Both the position numbers and the translations under genes were made by a program. The notes under the pieces were generated by a model, which made no database searches, had not been told where the DNA came from, and saw only the letters and a program-made list of their open reading frames with translations. A stretch of DNA of 64,000 nt from Lewinellaceae bacterium (GTDB taxonomy: Bacteria; Bacteroidota; Bacteroidia; Chitinophagales; Saprospiraceae), in the NCBI GenBank assembly GCA_016711435.1, contig JADJSY010000003.1:233956-297955 (forward strand). The letters run 5' to 3'. Shown here one piece after another: positions 8,941 through 17,279 of the stretch. Within the stretch, counting starts at the first letter, position 1. Every line of letters starts with the position of its first letter.

Positions 8941-9514
8941 GGCGCCACGACAAGCACCCTGAGCCTTTACATTACTAAAACAACTGCCGGTGTAACCATC
9001 AACAAGGATGTGAATGTAACCACTGCTGATGTGGATGCTTCCAACGGTGTTGTACATGGTGGAAAAGGATTGCGCTGCCAACCGTGTAAACCACGCGTTG
9101 AACAATCCAAATTTCAGCACGCTGGTAGCCGCACTGACCCGCGCCGATCTGGGTGTTGATTATGTGACGCTGTTGTCTGGCACAGGTCCTTTCACCGTAT
9201 TTGCTCCAACAAATGATGCTTTTACAGCGTTGCTGACTGAGTTAGGCGCTGCCAATCTCGCCGCTATCGACGCTGCTACGCTGAACAAAGTGCTTCAATA
9301 CCACGTAGTGAGTGGCGCCAATGTACTGGCCGGCTCCCTGACGGAAGGCCAGCAGCCTACCACTTATCAAGGTGGAAAGTTTACGATCGGTTTGAGTGGT
9401 GGTGCAAAGATCACGGATTTGAATAACCGCGTTTCCAAGATTATCATCACTGATGTACAGGGCACAAACGGTGTTGTTCACGCTATCGACAAAGTGCTGC
9501 TGCCTACGCTCTAA
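8941..9514 (+). CDS. Fasciclin (FAS1) domain protein, 5' end lost and frameshifted
   Basis: The complete FAS1 domain spans about 9085-9514: NHALNNPNFSTLVAALTRA, GPFTVFAPTNDAF, LQYHVVSGANV, and a closing GVVHAIDKVLLPTL. Upstream, in another frame, bases 8941-9050 read STLSLYITKTTAGVTINKD and DVDASNGVVH, the end of a preceding FAS1 domain. The join at 9050-9085 is scrambled by several indels (expected VVHVVEKVLLPTVVNHAL), next to the G-rich patch. So this is a tandem FAS1 protein whose start is missing. FAS1 proteins are usually secreted adhesion or matrix proteins. The true start and any signal peptide cannot be seen. Confidence 0.8.
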
Positions 9515-9647
9515 TTAAAAGTAAGTAGTCATGTATAATCAGGTTTGAGTGGTTTGAAAGGGTTTGATGGTTTGAAGTCTTCGCTTTCAGGCACTTTCAC
9601 CGGTCTTTCGTTCAAAACCACTTTACGTTGACTATAAGTAGTACCCG

Positions 9648-9687
9648 TCCCGAATTTTTTCCCTGTGAAAAAGTTCGGGATTTTTTT
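9648..9687 (+). terminator. Intrinsic terminator after the fasciclin gene
   Basis: TCCCGAATTTTTT and AAAAAGTTCGGGA pair around a short loop (CCCTGTG), followed by seven T. It lies about 130 bases after the fasciclin stop and just downstream of the converging slipin gene, where the A-rich left side could also terminate minus-strand transcripts. Confidence 0.8.
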
Positions 9688-9703
9688 AGCCGTTCCGTTG
9701 CTA

Positions 9704-10471
9704 TCATGCATCCAGTTTCTTTTTACTGATCATTTCTGAAAAACTTCTGGCTGCCTGGGTGAAGTCGGACGGCACCAGCACAATAGTTGTCGTGTTGTTG
9801 TCGATACCGATTTCCGATAACATTTGCATGCGCCTGAGTTCCAGGGCAATCGGGCTGCCTTCCATTTCCTTGGCGCCCTGGGTCAATTTGATAGAGGCTT
9901 CCAGTTCAGCTTCGGCTTTTACGATTCTGGCTCTTTTTTCCCGGATGGCTTCTGCTTCCCGCGCCATGGCCCGTTGCATGCCTTCGGGTATTTCCACATC
10001 TTTCATTTCAACCATTTCTATTTTTATACCCCAGGGTTCAGTAGCCGTATCCACAATTTTTTGCAGGGTTCCATTGATCTGTTCCCTTTCTCTCAATACT
10101 TCGTCGAGCGAATGCTGGCCGATGATATTTCTCAGGGCTGTAACCGAAAACTGATAGACCGCTTTATTATAGTCGGCGACTTTTATAATGGCGTGTTCAG
10201 GGTCTGTTATTCTAAACCAAAGTACTGCGTTCACTTTGATCGTAACGCTATCCTTCGTAATGGTTTCCTGTCGTTCCAGGTCAACTGTTTTGGTTCTGAT
10301 ATCAACCTTTTGCTGCCGTTCGATAAGGGGTATGATCCAATAAAGCCCCGGACCTTTGATCGATTGGAAACGTCCGAGTCTGAAAACAACGGATCTTTGA
10401 TATTCCTGTGCAATACGGAAGCCCGACAGCAGGATGAGGAGGAGAATCCCGACAATGGAAATCAGTGACAT
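9704..10471 (-). CDS. Slipin / stomatin-like band 7 (SPFH) membrane protein
   Basis: A 255-residue band 7 protein. Residues 2-18 (SLISIVGILLLILLSGF) form the membrane anchor, followed by EYQRSVVFRLGRFQSIKGPG, the conserved entry to the SPFH domain, then IRTKTVDLERQETITKDSV, IIGQHSLDEVLRER and a helical region rich in Ala/Glu/Lys (REAEAIREKRARIVKAEAE). Slipins organise membrane microdomains and often partner an NfeD-like protease, which is not adjacent here. I choose the ATG at 10471 because the frame upstream to 10615 runs through GAGGAAT repeats and has no family similarity. Confidence 0.92.
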   Translation of the reverse strand: MSLISIVGILLLILLSGFRIAQEYQRSVVFRLGRFQSIKGPGLYWIIPLIERQQKVDIRTKTVDLERQETITKDSVTIKVNAVLWFRITDPEHAIIKVADYNKAVYQFSVTALRNIIGQHSLDEVLREREQINGTLQKIVDTATEPWGIKIEMVEMKDVEIPEGMQRAMAREAEAIREKRARIVKAEAELEASIKLTQGAKEMEGSPIALELRRMQMLSEIGIDNNTTTIVLVPSDFTQAARSFSEMISKKKLDA

Positions 10472-10512
10472 ATTGTTTGTTTTGAGTATTCGGCAAAAAC
10501 TGGCCGTATGCG

Positions 10513-10520
10513 CAAAATTA
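10513..10520 (-). promoter_or_regulatory. Candidate -7 box for the slipin gene
   Basis: On the minus strand the sequence reads TAATTTTG followed by CGC, matching the Bacteroidota TAnnTTTG element, about 42 bases upstream of the slipin ATG. No clear -33 TTG is visible because the repeat arm lies there. Confidence 0.35.
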
Positions 10521-10525
10521 ACCCT

Positions 10526-10641
10526 TTTATTCAGGAATGAGGAATGAAGAATGAGGAATGAGGAATGAGGGATGAGGAATGACCGAGCGTGATGTCCGAC
10601 ATCACGCTCGGTCATTCCTCATCCCTCATTCCTCATCCCTA
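10526..10641. repeat. GAGGAAT-armed palindrome with perfect 36-bp arms
   Basis: Heptamer-like phrases (GAGGAAT/GAGGGAT) lead into a perfect inverted repeat: 10560-10595 pairs base for base with 10599-10634 around a three-base loop, the inner part being ACCGAGCGTGATGT/ACATCACGCTCGGT. The element fills the space between the stop of the leucine-rich protein (10639) and the slipin promoter region. Confidence 0.9.
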
Positions 10642-11691
10642 TTTCTTAATGACCGGCTGCGTCACGCTCCACTCCCTGGCAATCATTTCAACCCAGTAAA
10701 AACCTGCATCCAGGGCGCTTAAATCCAGGGTGTTCGCGGCGTTTAATTGACTGAGTACCAATTTTCCGGCGACATCTCTGACACGGAGCGATTCAAACTG
10801 CAAACCTGCGGGCAGGAATGAAAGTCGGCCAGCGGTAGGATTTGGAAAAAACCGGACAGCGTTCCGAACGAGATCATTTTCTGTGGAACTCATACATGCA
10901 CTTTCAACGGCTTCGACGGACTGGCACCCGTTACTATTGTTGGAAATTGCGACAAAAGAGGCCGGAGTCACCAGGTACTCACAAATCGCCTGCACCGCGC
11001 AATCAGCCAGCAAAGGATTGCCGGTTATTACCAAAGGGCCGTTTAAATCCACTGCATGGTTGAGCGCAGTAAGATCGTGCAGCAATCCGTTGTTTTCGAT
11101 ACGCAGATCGTTTCCAACATACTCCAGCCCGTCTAAACCATCCAATACTGCAAGCGAAGCATTATTAAAAACGGCCAGCGTGTTGCCCACCCATCTTAAT
11201 TGTTCGAGGCCGTGCAGGGATGTGATAGAATCGTGCCCAAACACTTGAAAAATACCCGCAACGCTATCTAAGCGCTCCAGACCTTCTATATTGCGCAACT
11301 GCTGGTTGTTTCCGATGTATAAGAAGTCGCCTTCCACGGCGGTCAGTTCTTCGAGACCGTCTAAACTTTCCAGCATGGGGTTGTTTTGCACCCGCATCGC
11401 CAGGCCTACCGACTGCAGATTTGACAGCCCCCGTATATGCTCCAGGCTGTCGTTTCCTGTGATGTAAAGTTCGCCGGAAATCCGTTCCAGATGAATCAGG
11501 CTGTCCAGATTTTTGATGCTTGCGCCCTGGATATATACCGTGCCGCCAACTACCCTGCAACCCGGGTAATTCATTGTAAATGCGTCAATTTGCGACTGTG
11601 CGGTAAATGTAATACCTGCCGGGAGGCAGGTTTGACCGGTCAGGGCCACTTGAAAAAAGGCAATGAACAGGATTGTACAATGGGTTTTCAT
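10639..11691 (-). CDS. Secreted leucine-rich/receptor-L-like protein with T9SS sorting domain
   Basis: 350 residues. Residues 1-19 are a signal peptide (ending ALTGQ). The middle (about 50-235) holds repeating strands of the form L..I.GL..L..V....I..N, as in LEHIRGLSNLQSVG, LESLDGLEELTAVEG and LRNIEGLERLDSVAG, resembling receptor L-domain or LRR solenoids. A linker precedes a type A T9SS C-terminal domain (about 275-350): FFPNPTAGRLSF, VRDVAGKLVL, LDLSALDAGFYWVEM. The protein should be exported by Sec, then moved across the outer membrane by type IX secretion and anchored or released. Ligand unknown. It runs opposite to the EAD gene. Confidence 0.85.
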   Translation of the reverse strand: MKTHCTILFIAFFQVALTGQTCLPAGITFTAQSQIDAFTMNYPGCRVVGGTVYIQGASIKNLDSLIHLERISGELYITGNDSLEHIRGLSNLQSVGLAMRVQNNPMLESLDGLEELTAVEGDFLYIGNNQQLRNIEGLERLDSVAGIFQVFGHDSITSLHGLEQLRWVGNTLAVFNNASLAVLDGLDGLEYVGNDLRIENNGLLHDLTALNHAVDLNGPLVITGNPLLADCAVQAICEYLVTPASFVAISNNSNGCQSVEAVESACMSSTENDLVRNAVRFFPNPTAGRLSFLPAGLQFESLRVRDVAGKLVLSQLNAANTLDLSALDAGFYWVEMIAREWSVTQPVIKK

Positions 11692-12049
11692 AATCGTTGA
11701 TTTTGAGTAAAAAGATAGTTTCCATGTCCGAGACTTCCCCGAACACGGCAGTATGATGAATAAAAAAATGCTAAATTTTGCCGAAAAATCCGGCCTGGCC
11801 TAAATTTGGGCTTAACACCCTGAAAGCAAAGGTTCCACACTATCAAAACTTCCCAAACCTTTCAAACCTGACTATAATAGAAGGATAACAATACAAATGT
11901 CGTTAACAGTTTGTACATTTTCAAATTTCCGGCTTAAGTAGTTGAAATCTATATTTACCTTTATTGGTGGTACATTGACAGGGTGACTTGAAGTCTAATG
12001 TCGTCAACTTACGAGAACGACAATTTGAAATACACCCGTGCAAAATCAG
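11692..12049. other. Intergenic region between divergent genes
   Basis: No gene is supported. It holds AT-rich DNA with repeated CTTTCAAACCTG-type phrases, and a segment TTGACAGGGTGACTTGAAGTC (written here only for its resemblance) at about 11973-11993 that is a degenerate relative of the palindrome at 55244-55278. Both flanking genes must start transcription from here. Confidence 0.5.
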
Positions 12050-12120
12050 TTTAGACTAAATTCTTTGCAAATGCTTGATTATCAACACTGATAACCAATA
12101 ACTAATAACGGATAACTACT
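12050..12120 (+). repeat. Dispersed repeat family B, copy 1
   Basis: A roughly 70-bp unit: TTTAGACTAAATTCTTTG, then AAATGCTTGATTATCAACAC, then GATAACCAATAACTAATAAC and GGATAACTACTT, ending one base before the ATG of the EAD protein. Copies at 37917-37989 (same strand), 54077-54145 and 55957-56018 (inverted) keep the same order, and each has its GGATAAC end against an ORF boundary. Confidence 0.85.
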
Positions 12121-12121
12121 T

Positions 12122-12676
12122 ATGAATGAAGCAGAAATAAAAAATCAAATACGGCAATTAATTGCATCCGATAAGTTAGATGAAGCCATACAATTATTGT
12201 TAGCCCATACCAGCGAGCGAGAAAAACTGGATGAGATTATCATCCAACTTGCCAGGTTTAATAAAATAAAAAAGGAAGAATCGAATGGAACAATGCCTAA
12301 TTCGGAAATAAACAACGAACTAAACTTGTTGAGAAACAACCTGTTGTCCTTTACCCGTATCGAAAACTTTATTGTAAAACCGCCGCCGAACAACCTTGAA
12401 TACCGTGTAGAGGACTTCGTGGAAAGTTTCGCATTATCTGTTACAAGGGTAAAAGTTGCGGAAGTATTTTTATCTAATCTTCAAACGGATAAAGGAATCA
12501 CCATTACAGCAATAATGGAACAATCTAAACTGGATAGTAGAAAATTGATCGTAGACTTTATCAACGAATTAAATAGTCACGGCTTGATCGAAAAGGATAA
12601 GCATGAGGAAAAAACGCTATGGAGGATAAACGAGAAAGGAAAAAGGATTCTCGAAAAGCGAATAAAAATGGAATAA
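12122..12676 (+). CDS. EAD11-like effector-associated adaptor with C-terminal winged helix
   Basis: 184 residues without signal or membrane segment. The first 80 (EIKNQIRQLIASDKLDEAIQ, then LLLAHTSEREKLDEIIIQLARF and a basic KIKKEESNG loop) resemble effector-associated domain 11, an adaptor fold from Bacteroidota NTP-dependent conflict systems that couples sensors to effectors by like-with-like pairing. Residues about 100-184 look like a winged helix: TRVKVAEVFLSNLQ, TITAIMEQSKLDSRKLI, NELNSHGLIEKD and a wing ending WRINEKGKRIL. That suggests a DNA-binding or regulatory role. No caspase, TIR, kinase or STAND partner is nearby. The ATG follows family B repeat DNA directly; AT-richer codon use than its neighbours hints at transfer. 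The EAD call is by pattern only. Confidence 0.6.
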   Translation: MNEAEIKNQIRQLIASDKLDEAIQLLLAHTSEREKLDEIIIQLARFNKIKKEESNGTMPNSEINNELNLLRNNLLSFTRIENFIVKPPPNNLEYRVEDFVESFALSVTRVKVAEVFLSNLQTDKGITITAIMEQSKLDSRKLIVDFINELNSHGLIEKDKHEEKTLWRINEKGKRILEKRIKME

Positions 12677-12682
12677 AAGAGC

Positions 12683-12769
12683 CGTTTTCAAATAAGTATG
12701 GCACACCTCACACGATTGATGGATGATCAATATTCGGGTGAAGATGTGCCACACTTATTTGAAAAATGC
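12683..12769 (+). repeat. Palindromic repeat family A, copy 2
   Basis: Same architecture as 684-770 (TATGGCACACCTCAC left arm, GAAGATGTGCCACAC right arm, GATTGATGGATGATCAA loop), more diverged, and again placed a few bases after a stop codon, here that of the EAD protein. Confidence 0.8.
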
Positions 12770-13217
12770 CAATAAAGGCTGTACTGTTACTGCCTTTTAA
12801 CGTCTTGAGATAGACGATTTACAGCACAAGACCATCGAGCTCATTTGGAAAAAAATGAAGGGTGTTGACTCAAAAACTCCATACCGGTTGGGTGGCAGTT
12901 TTTCGGGATGCCATCACTTACCCAAGGGATACAAAGCTGATCAATAAACACTGACGGTCTCATAACTACAAAAGTTAAAAGGTGAACAATAAAGACCAGA
13001 GGTCTTTTTTCTGAGCATCAGAACGTAGTTTAAGTGTAATTAAGTCTGGGATTGTTAACTGTCTTACCTGCATTTAACCTAACATTAACGATAATCGCCA
13101 TGTATACTTTTCGGGATGGCCGGCTAGAGGAATTTTTTCCATAAAGATTTCACCTTTCCTATCCCGATAAAATGATGATATTCGCCACATCTAAATCCGT
13201 TTGAAACGGCCGATGTC
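12770..13217. other. Gene-poor interval with a 49-codon coding-like relic
   Basis: No confident gene. Bases 12801-12947 are open on the plus strand and read like protein (IDDLQHKTIELIWKKMKG, then SKTPYRLGGSFSGCHHLPKG) but lack a start after an upstream stop; I do not recognise the family. A TACTTTTC box at about 13106-13113 could serve the downstream operon, roughly 100 bases before its ATG. Confidence 0.35.
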
Positions 13218-15530
13218 ATGCGTACATTCATTCTTTCATTCATAACGTTCGCAGGTGTACTTACTTGTTGGTATGCCTGCCACAGTACTGCCGGCGGCGG
13301 CGAAATTCCCAATGCCGTCAGTTACAATTTCCACATCCGGCCCATTCTCTCCGATAAATGTTTCAAGTGCCACGGCCCTGATAAAAACCAGTTGAAAGCG
13401 GGTTTGCGACTGGATATTGCCGAAAGCGCGTACGCGCCATTGCAGGAAACAAAAGGCGCATTTGCCATCGTGCCGGGCCAACCGGAAGCATCGGAACTGA
13501 TGAAACGGATCACTTCAAAAGACCCGGACTACCAAATGCCGACGCCGGAATCGCACCTCGGGACTTTGACAGACCGCGAGATCCGTATGCTGGAAAAATG
13601 GATTGCCCAGGGCGCCGTGTATGAAAAGCACTGGGCCTTGTTGCCGCCGGTCAAAACCGGACTGCCGCAGGTGTCCGATCAAAACTGGGTCAGGAATGAA
13701 ATCGACTATTTCACCCTGGCCAAAATGACCGGGCAAAACCTGTCGCCCAACCCTGAAGCCGGAGCCGAGCATTTGCTCAAACGCGCTGCGATGGATCTGA
13801 CCGGCCTGTTGCCTACCGAAGCGGAAATGGATACTTTTTTGTCCGACAACGCTGCCGACGCCTACGAAAAAGCCGTGGACCGGCTGCTCGCCACGCCGCA
13901 ATACGGCGAAAAAATGGCCCTGCACTGGTTGGATATTGCCCGTTTCTCCGACAGTTACGGCTACCAGGACGATAACATTCGCAGCCAATGGCCGTACCGG
14001 GACTGGGTGATCCACGCTTTTAACAGCAATATGCCTTATGACCAGTTTGTTACCTGGCAACTCGCCGGCGATTTGCTGCCCGAGGCCGGAAAAGAACAGA
14101 TTTTGGCGACGGCTTTCCTCCGCAACCACAAATACACCGAAGAAGGCGGAGTGATCCCGGAAGAATACCGGGTGGAATACGCGCTCGACAAGGTAAAAAC
14201 CTACACCCGGGGCATATTAGCCCTGACCGTGGAATGCGCGCAATGCCACGACCACAAGTACGACCCCGTTTCGCAAAAGGACTATTACCAGTTGTTCGGC
14301 TTTTTCAACACGTCTAAAGAAGCCGGTTTTGAAGGAGATGTGAGTGTCTCCAAACCCGCCAAAAAGCCTGTCCTGACGCTGACGGATGCAGAAGTCAAAA
14401 ATATCCTGACCTTTATCAACAAGCGCGATACCGCTGCCGTGACGGTATCCGTCATGGGCGAATTAGACACGCCCCGGACTACCTACATCCTGAACCGCGG
14501 CGCATACGACAAACACGGAGAGGTGGTGCAACCAGCCGCATTGGCGGCGGTAATGCCTTTTGACACACTCGTTTACCCGCGCAACCGCCTCGGTCTGGCG
14601 CAATGGACCGTCACCAAAGACAATCCACTGACGGCCCGGGTGTTTGTCAACCAGGTCTGGCAGGAGTTTTTTGGAACGGGGCTGGTCAAAACCACCGGCG
14701 ATTTTGGCATGCAGGGCCATTTGCCTACGCACCCGGAATTGCTCGATTGGCTGGCGGTCGATTTTATGGAGCACCAATGGGATGTCAAACGTTTGGTCAA
14801 ACAGATTCTGATGTCTGCCACCTATCGCCAATCGTCGCAGGTCACAGCGCAGCACTTAGCCATCGATCCTGACAACCAGCTCCTTGCCCGGTCGCCCCGC
14901 CTGCGTTTCAAAGCGGAAATGATCCGGGATATGGTGCTGTCAACCAGCAACTTATTGGTAAAGGAAATCGGCGGCCCCAGCGTGAAACCTTACCAACCCA
15001 AAGGTTTGTGGGAGAATACCACTTCCGGCCGGGGCGTATTGAGAATATACGAACAGGACAGCGGCCCCGATTTGTACCGCCGGGGAATGTACACCTTCAT
15101 CAAACTTACGTTGCCGCCGCCTGTCATGGCCGTGTTTGATGCCAGCAACCGCGACCAATGCGAGGTAACCCGCGTACGTACGAATACGCCCTTACAGGCT
15201 TTTGTGATGATGAACGACCCGACGGTGCTGGAGGCTTCCCGCGTATTAGCGCAGCGTTTGCTGGCCAATGATCAGGCCATCGATGGGAAAATCGCCGCCG
15301 CTTTCCGCACGATTATTTGCCGGAAAGCATCACAGAAAGAAATGAGCATTTTGCAGACGTATTACAACGAACAATTGCAATTGTTCCGGGACAAAAAATT
15401 AGACGCGCTGAAAACCCTGGCCATCGGCGATTCGCCGGTGGATAAAACCCTGGACCCCGACCAATCCGCTGCCCTGATGAAAGTAGTGAATACGATTTAT
15501 AATTTGGAAGAAGCAATCACGAGGGGGTGA
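13218..15530 (+). CDS. PSCyt1-DUF1549-DUF1553 (PSD1) Planctomycetes-type cytochrome protein
   Basis: 770 residues with an N-terminal export signal ending in a cysteine-containing stretch (TCWYACHS) that may be lipidated. PSCyt1 (about 35-135) has a heme motif CFKCH followed by KNQLKAGLRLD. DUF1549/PSCyt2 (about 155-365) shows LKRAAMDLTGLLPTEAEMD, RLLATPQYGEKMALHWLDIA and a second heme motif, CAQCHDHKYDP. DUF1553/PSD1 (about 450-765) shows NPLTARVFVNQVWQEFFGTG, GDFGMQGHLPTHPELLDWLA and SATYRQSS. The protein is shorter than many relatives (about 1000) because the insert between the domains is small. First gene of a four-gene operon; relatives in Planctomycetes are always paired with DUF1501. 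Function is unproven, probably periplasmic redox chemistry or glycan catabolism. Confidence 0.9.
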   Translation: MRTFILSFITFAGVLTCWYACHSTAGGGEIPNAVSYNFHIRPILSDKCFKCHGPDKNQLKAGLRLDIAESAYAPLQETKGAFAIVPGQPEASELMKRITSKDPDYQMPTPESHLGTLTDREIRMLEKWIAQGAVYEKHWALLPPVKTGLPQVSDQNWVRNEIDYFTLAKMTGQNLSPNPEAGAEHLLKRAAMDLTGLLPTEAEMDTFLSDNAADAYEKAVDRLLATPQYGEKMALHWLDIARFSDSYGYQDDNIRSQWPYRDWVIHAFNSNMPYDQFVTWQLAGDLLPEAGKEQILATAFLRNHKYTEEGGVIPEEYRVEYALDKVKTYTRGILALTVECAQCHDHKYDPVSQKDYYQLFGFFNTSKEAGFEGDVSVSKPAKKPVLTLTDAEVKNILTFINKRDTAAVTVSVMGELDTPRTTYILNRGAYDKHGEVVQPAALAAVMPFDTLVYPRNRLGLAQWTVTKDNPLTARVFVNQVWQEFFGTGLVKTTGDFGMQGHLPTHPELLDWLAVDFMEHQWDVKRLVKQILMSATYRQSSQVTAQHLAIDPDNQLLARSPRLRFKAEMIRDMVLSTSNLLVKEIGGPSVKPYQPKGLWENTTSGRGVLRIYEQDSGPDLYRRGMYTFIKLTLPPPVMAVFDASNRDQCEVTRVRTNTPLQAFVMMNDPTVLEASRVLAQRLLANDQAIDGKIAAAFRTIICRKASQKEMSILQTYYNEQLQLFRDKKLDALKTLAIGDSPVDKTLDPDQSAALMKVVNTIYNLEEAITRG

Positions 15531-15531
15531 G

Positions 15532-15624
15532 GTTGTTGAGAGTTGAGAATGTTGAGAGGTTGAGGGTGGTAACCCAGGGCTTTAGTTACCACCCTCAACC
15601 TCTCAACATTCTCAACAACTCAAC
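15532..15624. repeat. Inverted repeat with GTTGAGAGGTTGAG arms
   Basis: Left arm 15532-15573 and right arm 15585-15624 pair with few mismatches around CCAGGGCTTTA; arms are built from GTTGAGA phrases ending in GGGTGGTAAC/GTTACCACCC. It starts one base after the PSD1 stop and ends 15 bases before the DUF1501 start, so any operon transcript carries a very long hairpin here. Confidence 0.9.
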
Positions 15625-15639
15625 AATCACCAACGAATA

Positions 15640-17097
15640 ATGCTAAATATCATGGAAAAACACATCCTCGAGCACGGTTTGAATATGAACCGCCGGAAGT
15701 TTTTGTCGCGGCTCAGCCTCGGCCTGGGCAGCATTGCCTTAGGCTCGTTGTTGGTTCCCGACTTGTTTTCCGGCAGCGAGGAAGAGATGATCATGGCAGG
15801 ATTGCCGCATTTTGCCCCCAAGGCAAAGCGCGTTATTTATCTGTTCCAAAACGGAGCGCCTTCGCAACTGGACTTGTTTGATTACAAACCGAAATTGCGG
15901 CAAATGCAGGGCCTGGAACTGCCCGATTCCGTCCGAAAAGGGCAGCGCCTCACGGGCATGACCTCCAACCAGAAGTCGTTTCCGCTGGCGGGTTCCAAAT
16001 TTGCTTTCCAGCAATACGGACAACACGGCGCCTGGCTCAGCGAACTGCTACCCTACACTTCCAAAGTGGTTGATGATCTGTGTTTTATCAAAACCATGTA
16101 CACCGAAGCAATCAACCACGACCCGGCGCTGACCTTTTTTCAAACCGGCGCACAGGTGGGCAACCGCCCGAGTATGGGCGCCTGGCTGAGTTACGGCCTG
16201 GGCAGTGAAAACAAAAACCTGCCGGCTTTTTGCGTGCTGCTGTCAAAGGGGAAAGGCAACAGCCAGGGGGTTTATTCCAAATTATGGACCAACGGTTTTC
16301 TGGATTCCGTACACCAGGGCGTACAATTCAGCAACGGTGAAAACCCGGTGTTGTACCTCAACAACCCGGATGCCATTGACAAAACGGACCGGCGGCGGAT
16401 GCTGGACCGCGTCGCCAGTCTGAATGAGGAAAACTTTAAAACATTTGCCGATCCCGAAATCAAAACCAAAATACAGCAATACGAAATGGCCTACCGGATG
16501 CAAACAGCCATTCCTGAAGTGACCGACGTCAGTGGCGAACCGGAAAGCATCGTCAAACTCTACGGCCCGGAATGCCTGGTACCAGGCACTTATGCCGCCA
16601 ACTGCCTGCTGGCCCGAAAACTTTCGGAAAGCGGGGTGCGCTTCGTGCAATTGTACCACCAGGGCTGGGATGCGCACGACAACCTGCCGGCACAAATTGT
16701 GGGTCAATGCAAGGACACCGACCAGGCATCGGCAGCGCTGATTACCGACTTAAAACAACGCGGCTTATTGGATGAAACCCTGGTCATCTGGGGCGGCGAA
16801 TTCGGGCGCACCAACTACTGCCAGGGCGCTCTGACGCCCGACAATTACGGACGCGATCACCACCCGCGCTGTTTTACCATCTGGATGGCGGGCGGCGGCA
16901 TACAACCCGGCGTGTACGGCGAAACGGATGATTTCGGTTACAATATCGCATCCGATCCGGTTCATGTTCACGATTTTCAAGCCACCGCGCTGCACTTGCT
17001 CGGATTAGACCATGAAAAATTAGTGTACAAACACCTCGGACGGCGGTATCGCCTGACGGATGTGGAAGGAAAGGTGGTACGAGGCGTGATTGCGTAG
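15640..17097 (+). CDS. DUF1501 family protein, exported
   Basis: 485 residues of the DUF1501 (alkaline-phosphatase-fold, sulfatase-like) family. A Tat-type signal begins MNRRKFLSRLSLGLGSIALG. Diagnostic segments are VIYLFQNGAPSQLDLFDYKP, FIKTMYTEAINHDPA, GSWLSYGLGSENKNLPAF (here GAWLSYGLG), GVYSKLWTNGFL, FVQLYHQGWDAHDNL, and the metal-site tail LVIWGGEFGRTNYCQG with GRDHHPRCFT. ATG at 15640 or 15652 are both possible starts. Family members always sit beside DUF1549/DUF1553 proteins, as here; the pair is thought to act together in the periplasm but the reaction is unknown. The gene's stop overlaps the following palindrome by one base. Confidence 0.92.
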   Translation: MLNIMEKHILEHGLNMNRRKFLSRLSLGLGSIALGSLLVPDLFSGSEEEMIMAGLPHFAPKAKRVIYLFQNGAPSQLDLFDYKPKLRQMQGLELPDSVRKGQRLTGMTSNQKSFPLAGSKFAFQQYGQHGAWLSELLPYTSKVVDDLCFIKTMYTEAINHDPALTFFQTGAQVGNRPSMGAWLSYGLGSENKNLPAFCVLLSKGKGNSQGVYSKLWTNGFLDSVHQGVQFSNGENPVLYLNNPDAIDKTDRRRMLDRVASLNEENFKTFADPEIKTKIQQYEMAYRMQTAIPEVTDVSGEPESIVKLYGPECLVPGTYAANCLLARKLSESGVRFVQLYHQGWDAHDNLPAQIVGQCKDTDQASAALITDLKQRGLLDETLVIWGGEFGRTNYCQGALTPDNYGRDHHPRCFTIWMAGGGIQPGVYGETDDFGYNIASDPVHVHDFQATALHLLGLDHEKLVYKHLGRRYRLTDVEGKVVRGVIA

Positions 17098-17220
17098 TGA
17101 AGAGGTGACGTCTGCGAGGCACGAGCAGGTGTTATCTCGAAACGAAAGGATTGAAAGACGGAGAAACAATACCGTTTCGAGATGTCACCTGCTCGTGCCT
17201 CGCAGATGACACCTCTTCAC
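17097..17220. repeat. Inverted repeat with 48-base arms after the DUF1501 gene
   Basis: 17097-17144 pairs with 17173-17220 with only a few mismatches: the arm reads GTGAAGAGGTGACGTCTG, CGAGGCACGAGCAGGTG, TCTCGAAACG, and the partner is its complement. The first base is the last base of the DUF1501 stop. After it, 17235-17270 carries CTCAACAATCTCAACTACTC, one arm of the 15532 family with no partner. Confidence 0.9.
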
Positions 17221-17279
17221 TGGCCACCTGGTTACGCTCAACCCTCAACAATCTCAACTACTCAACATTCAAGAACGAT

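Noticed and set aside
8383..9120. Long proline- or glycine-rich open frames on both strands
   Set aside because: They run through the homopolymer patch and have no start, domain or plausible codon use; they are artefacts of C and G runs.
12801..12947. Possible transposase remnant
   Set aside because: The reading is protein-like but shows no DDE, HTH or recombinase motif, and there are no terminal repeats; kept only as an unidentified relic.
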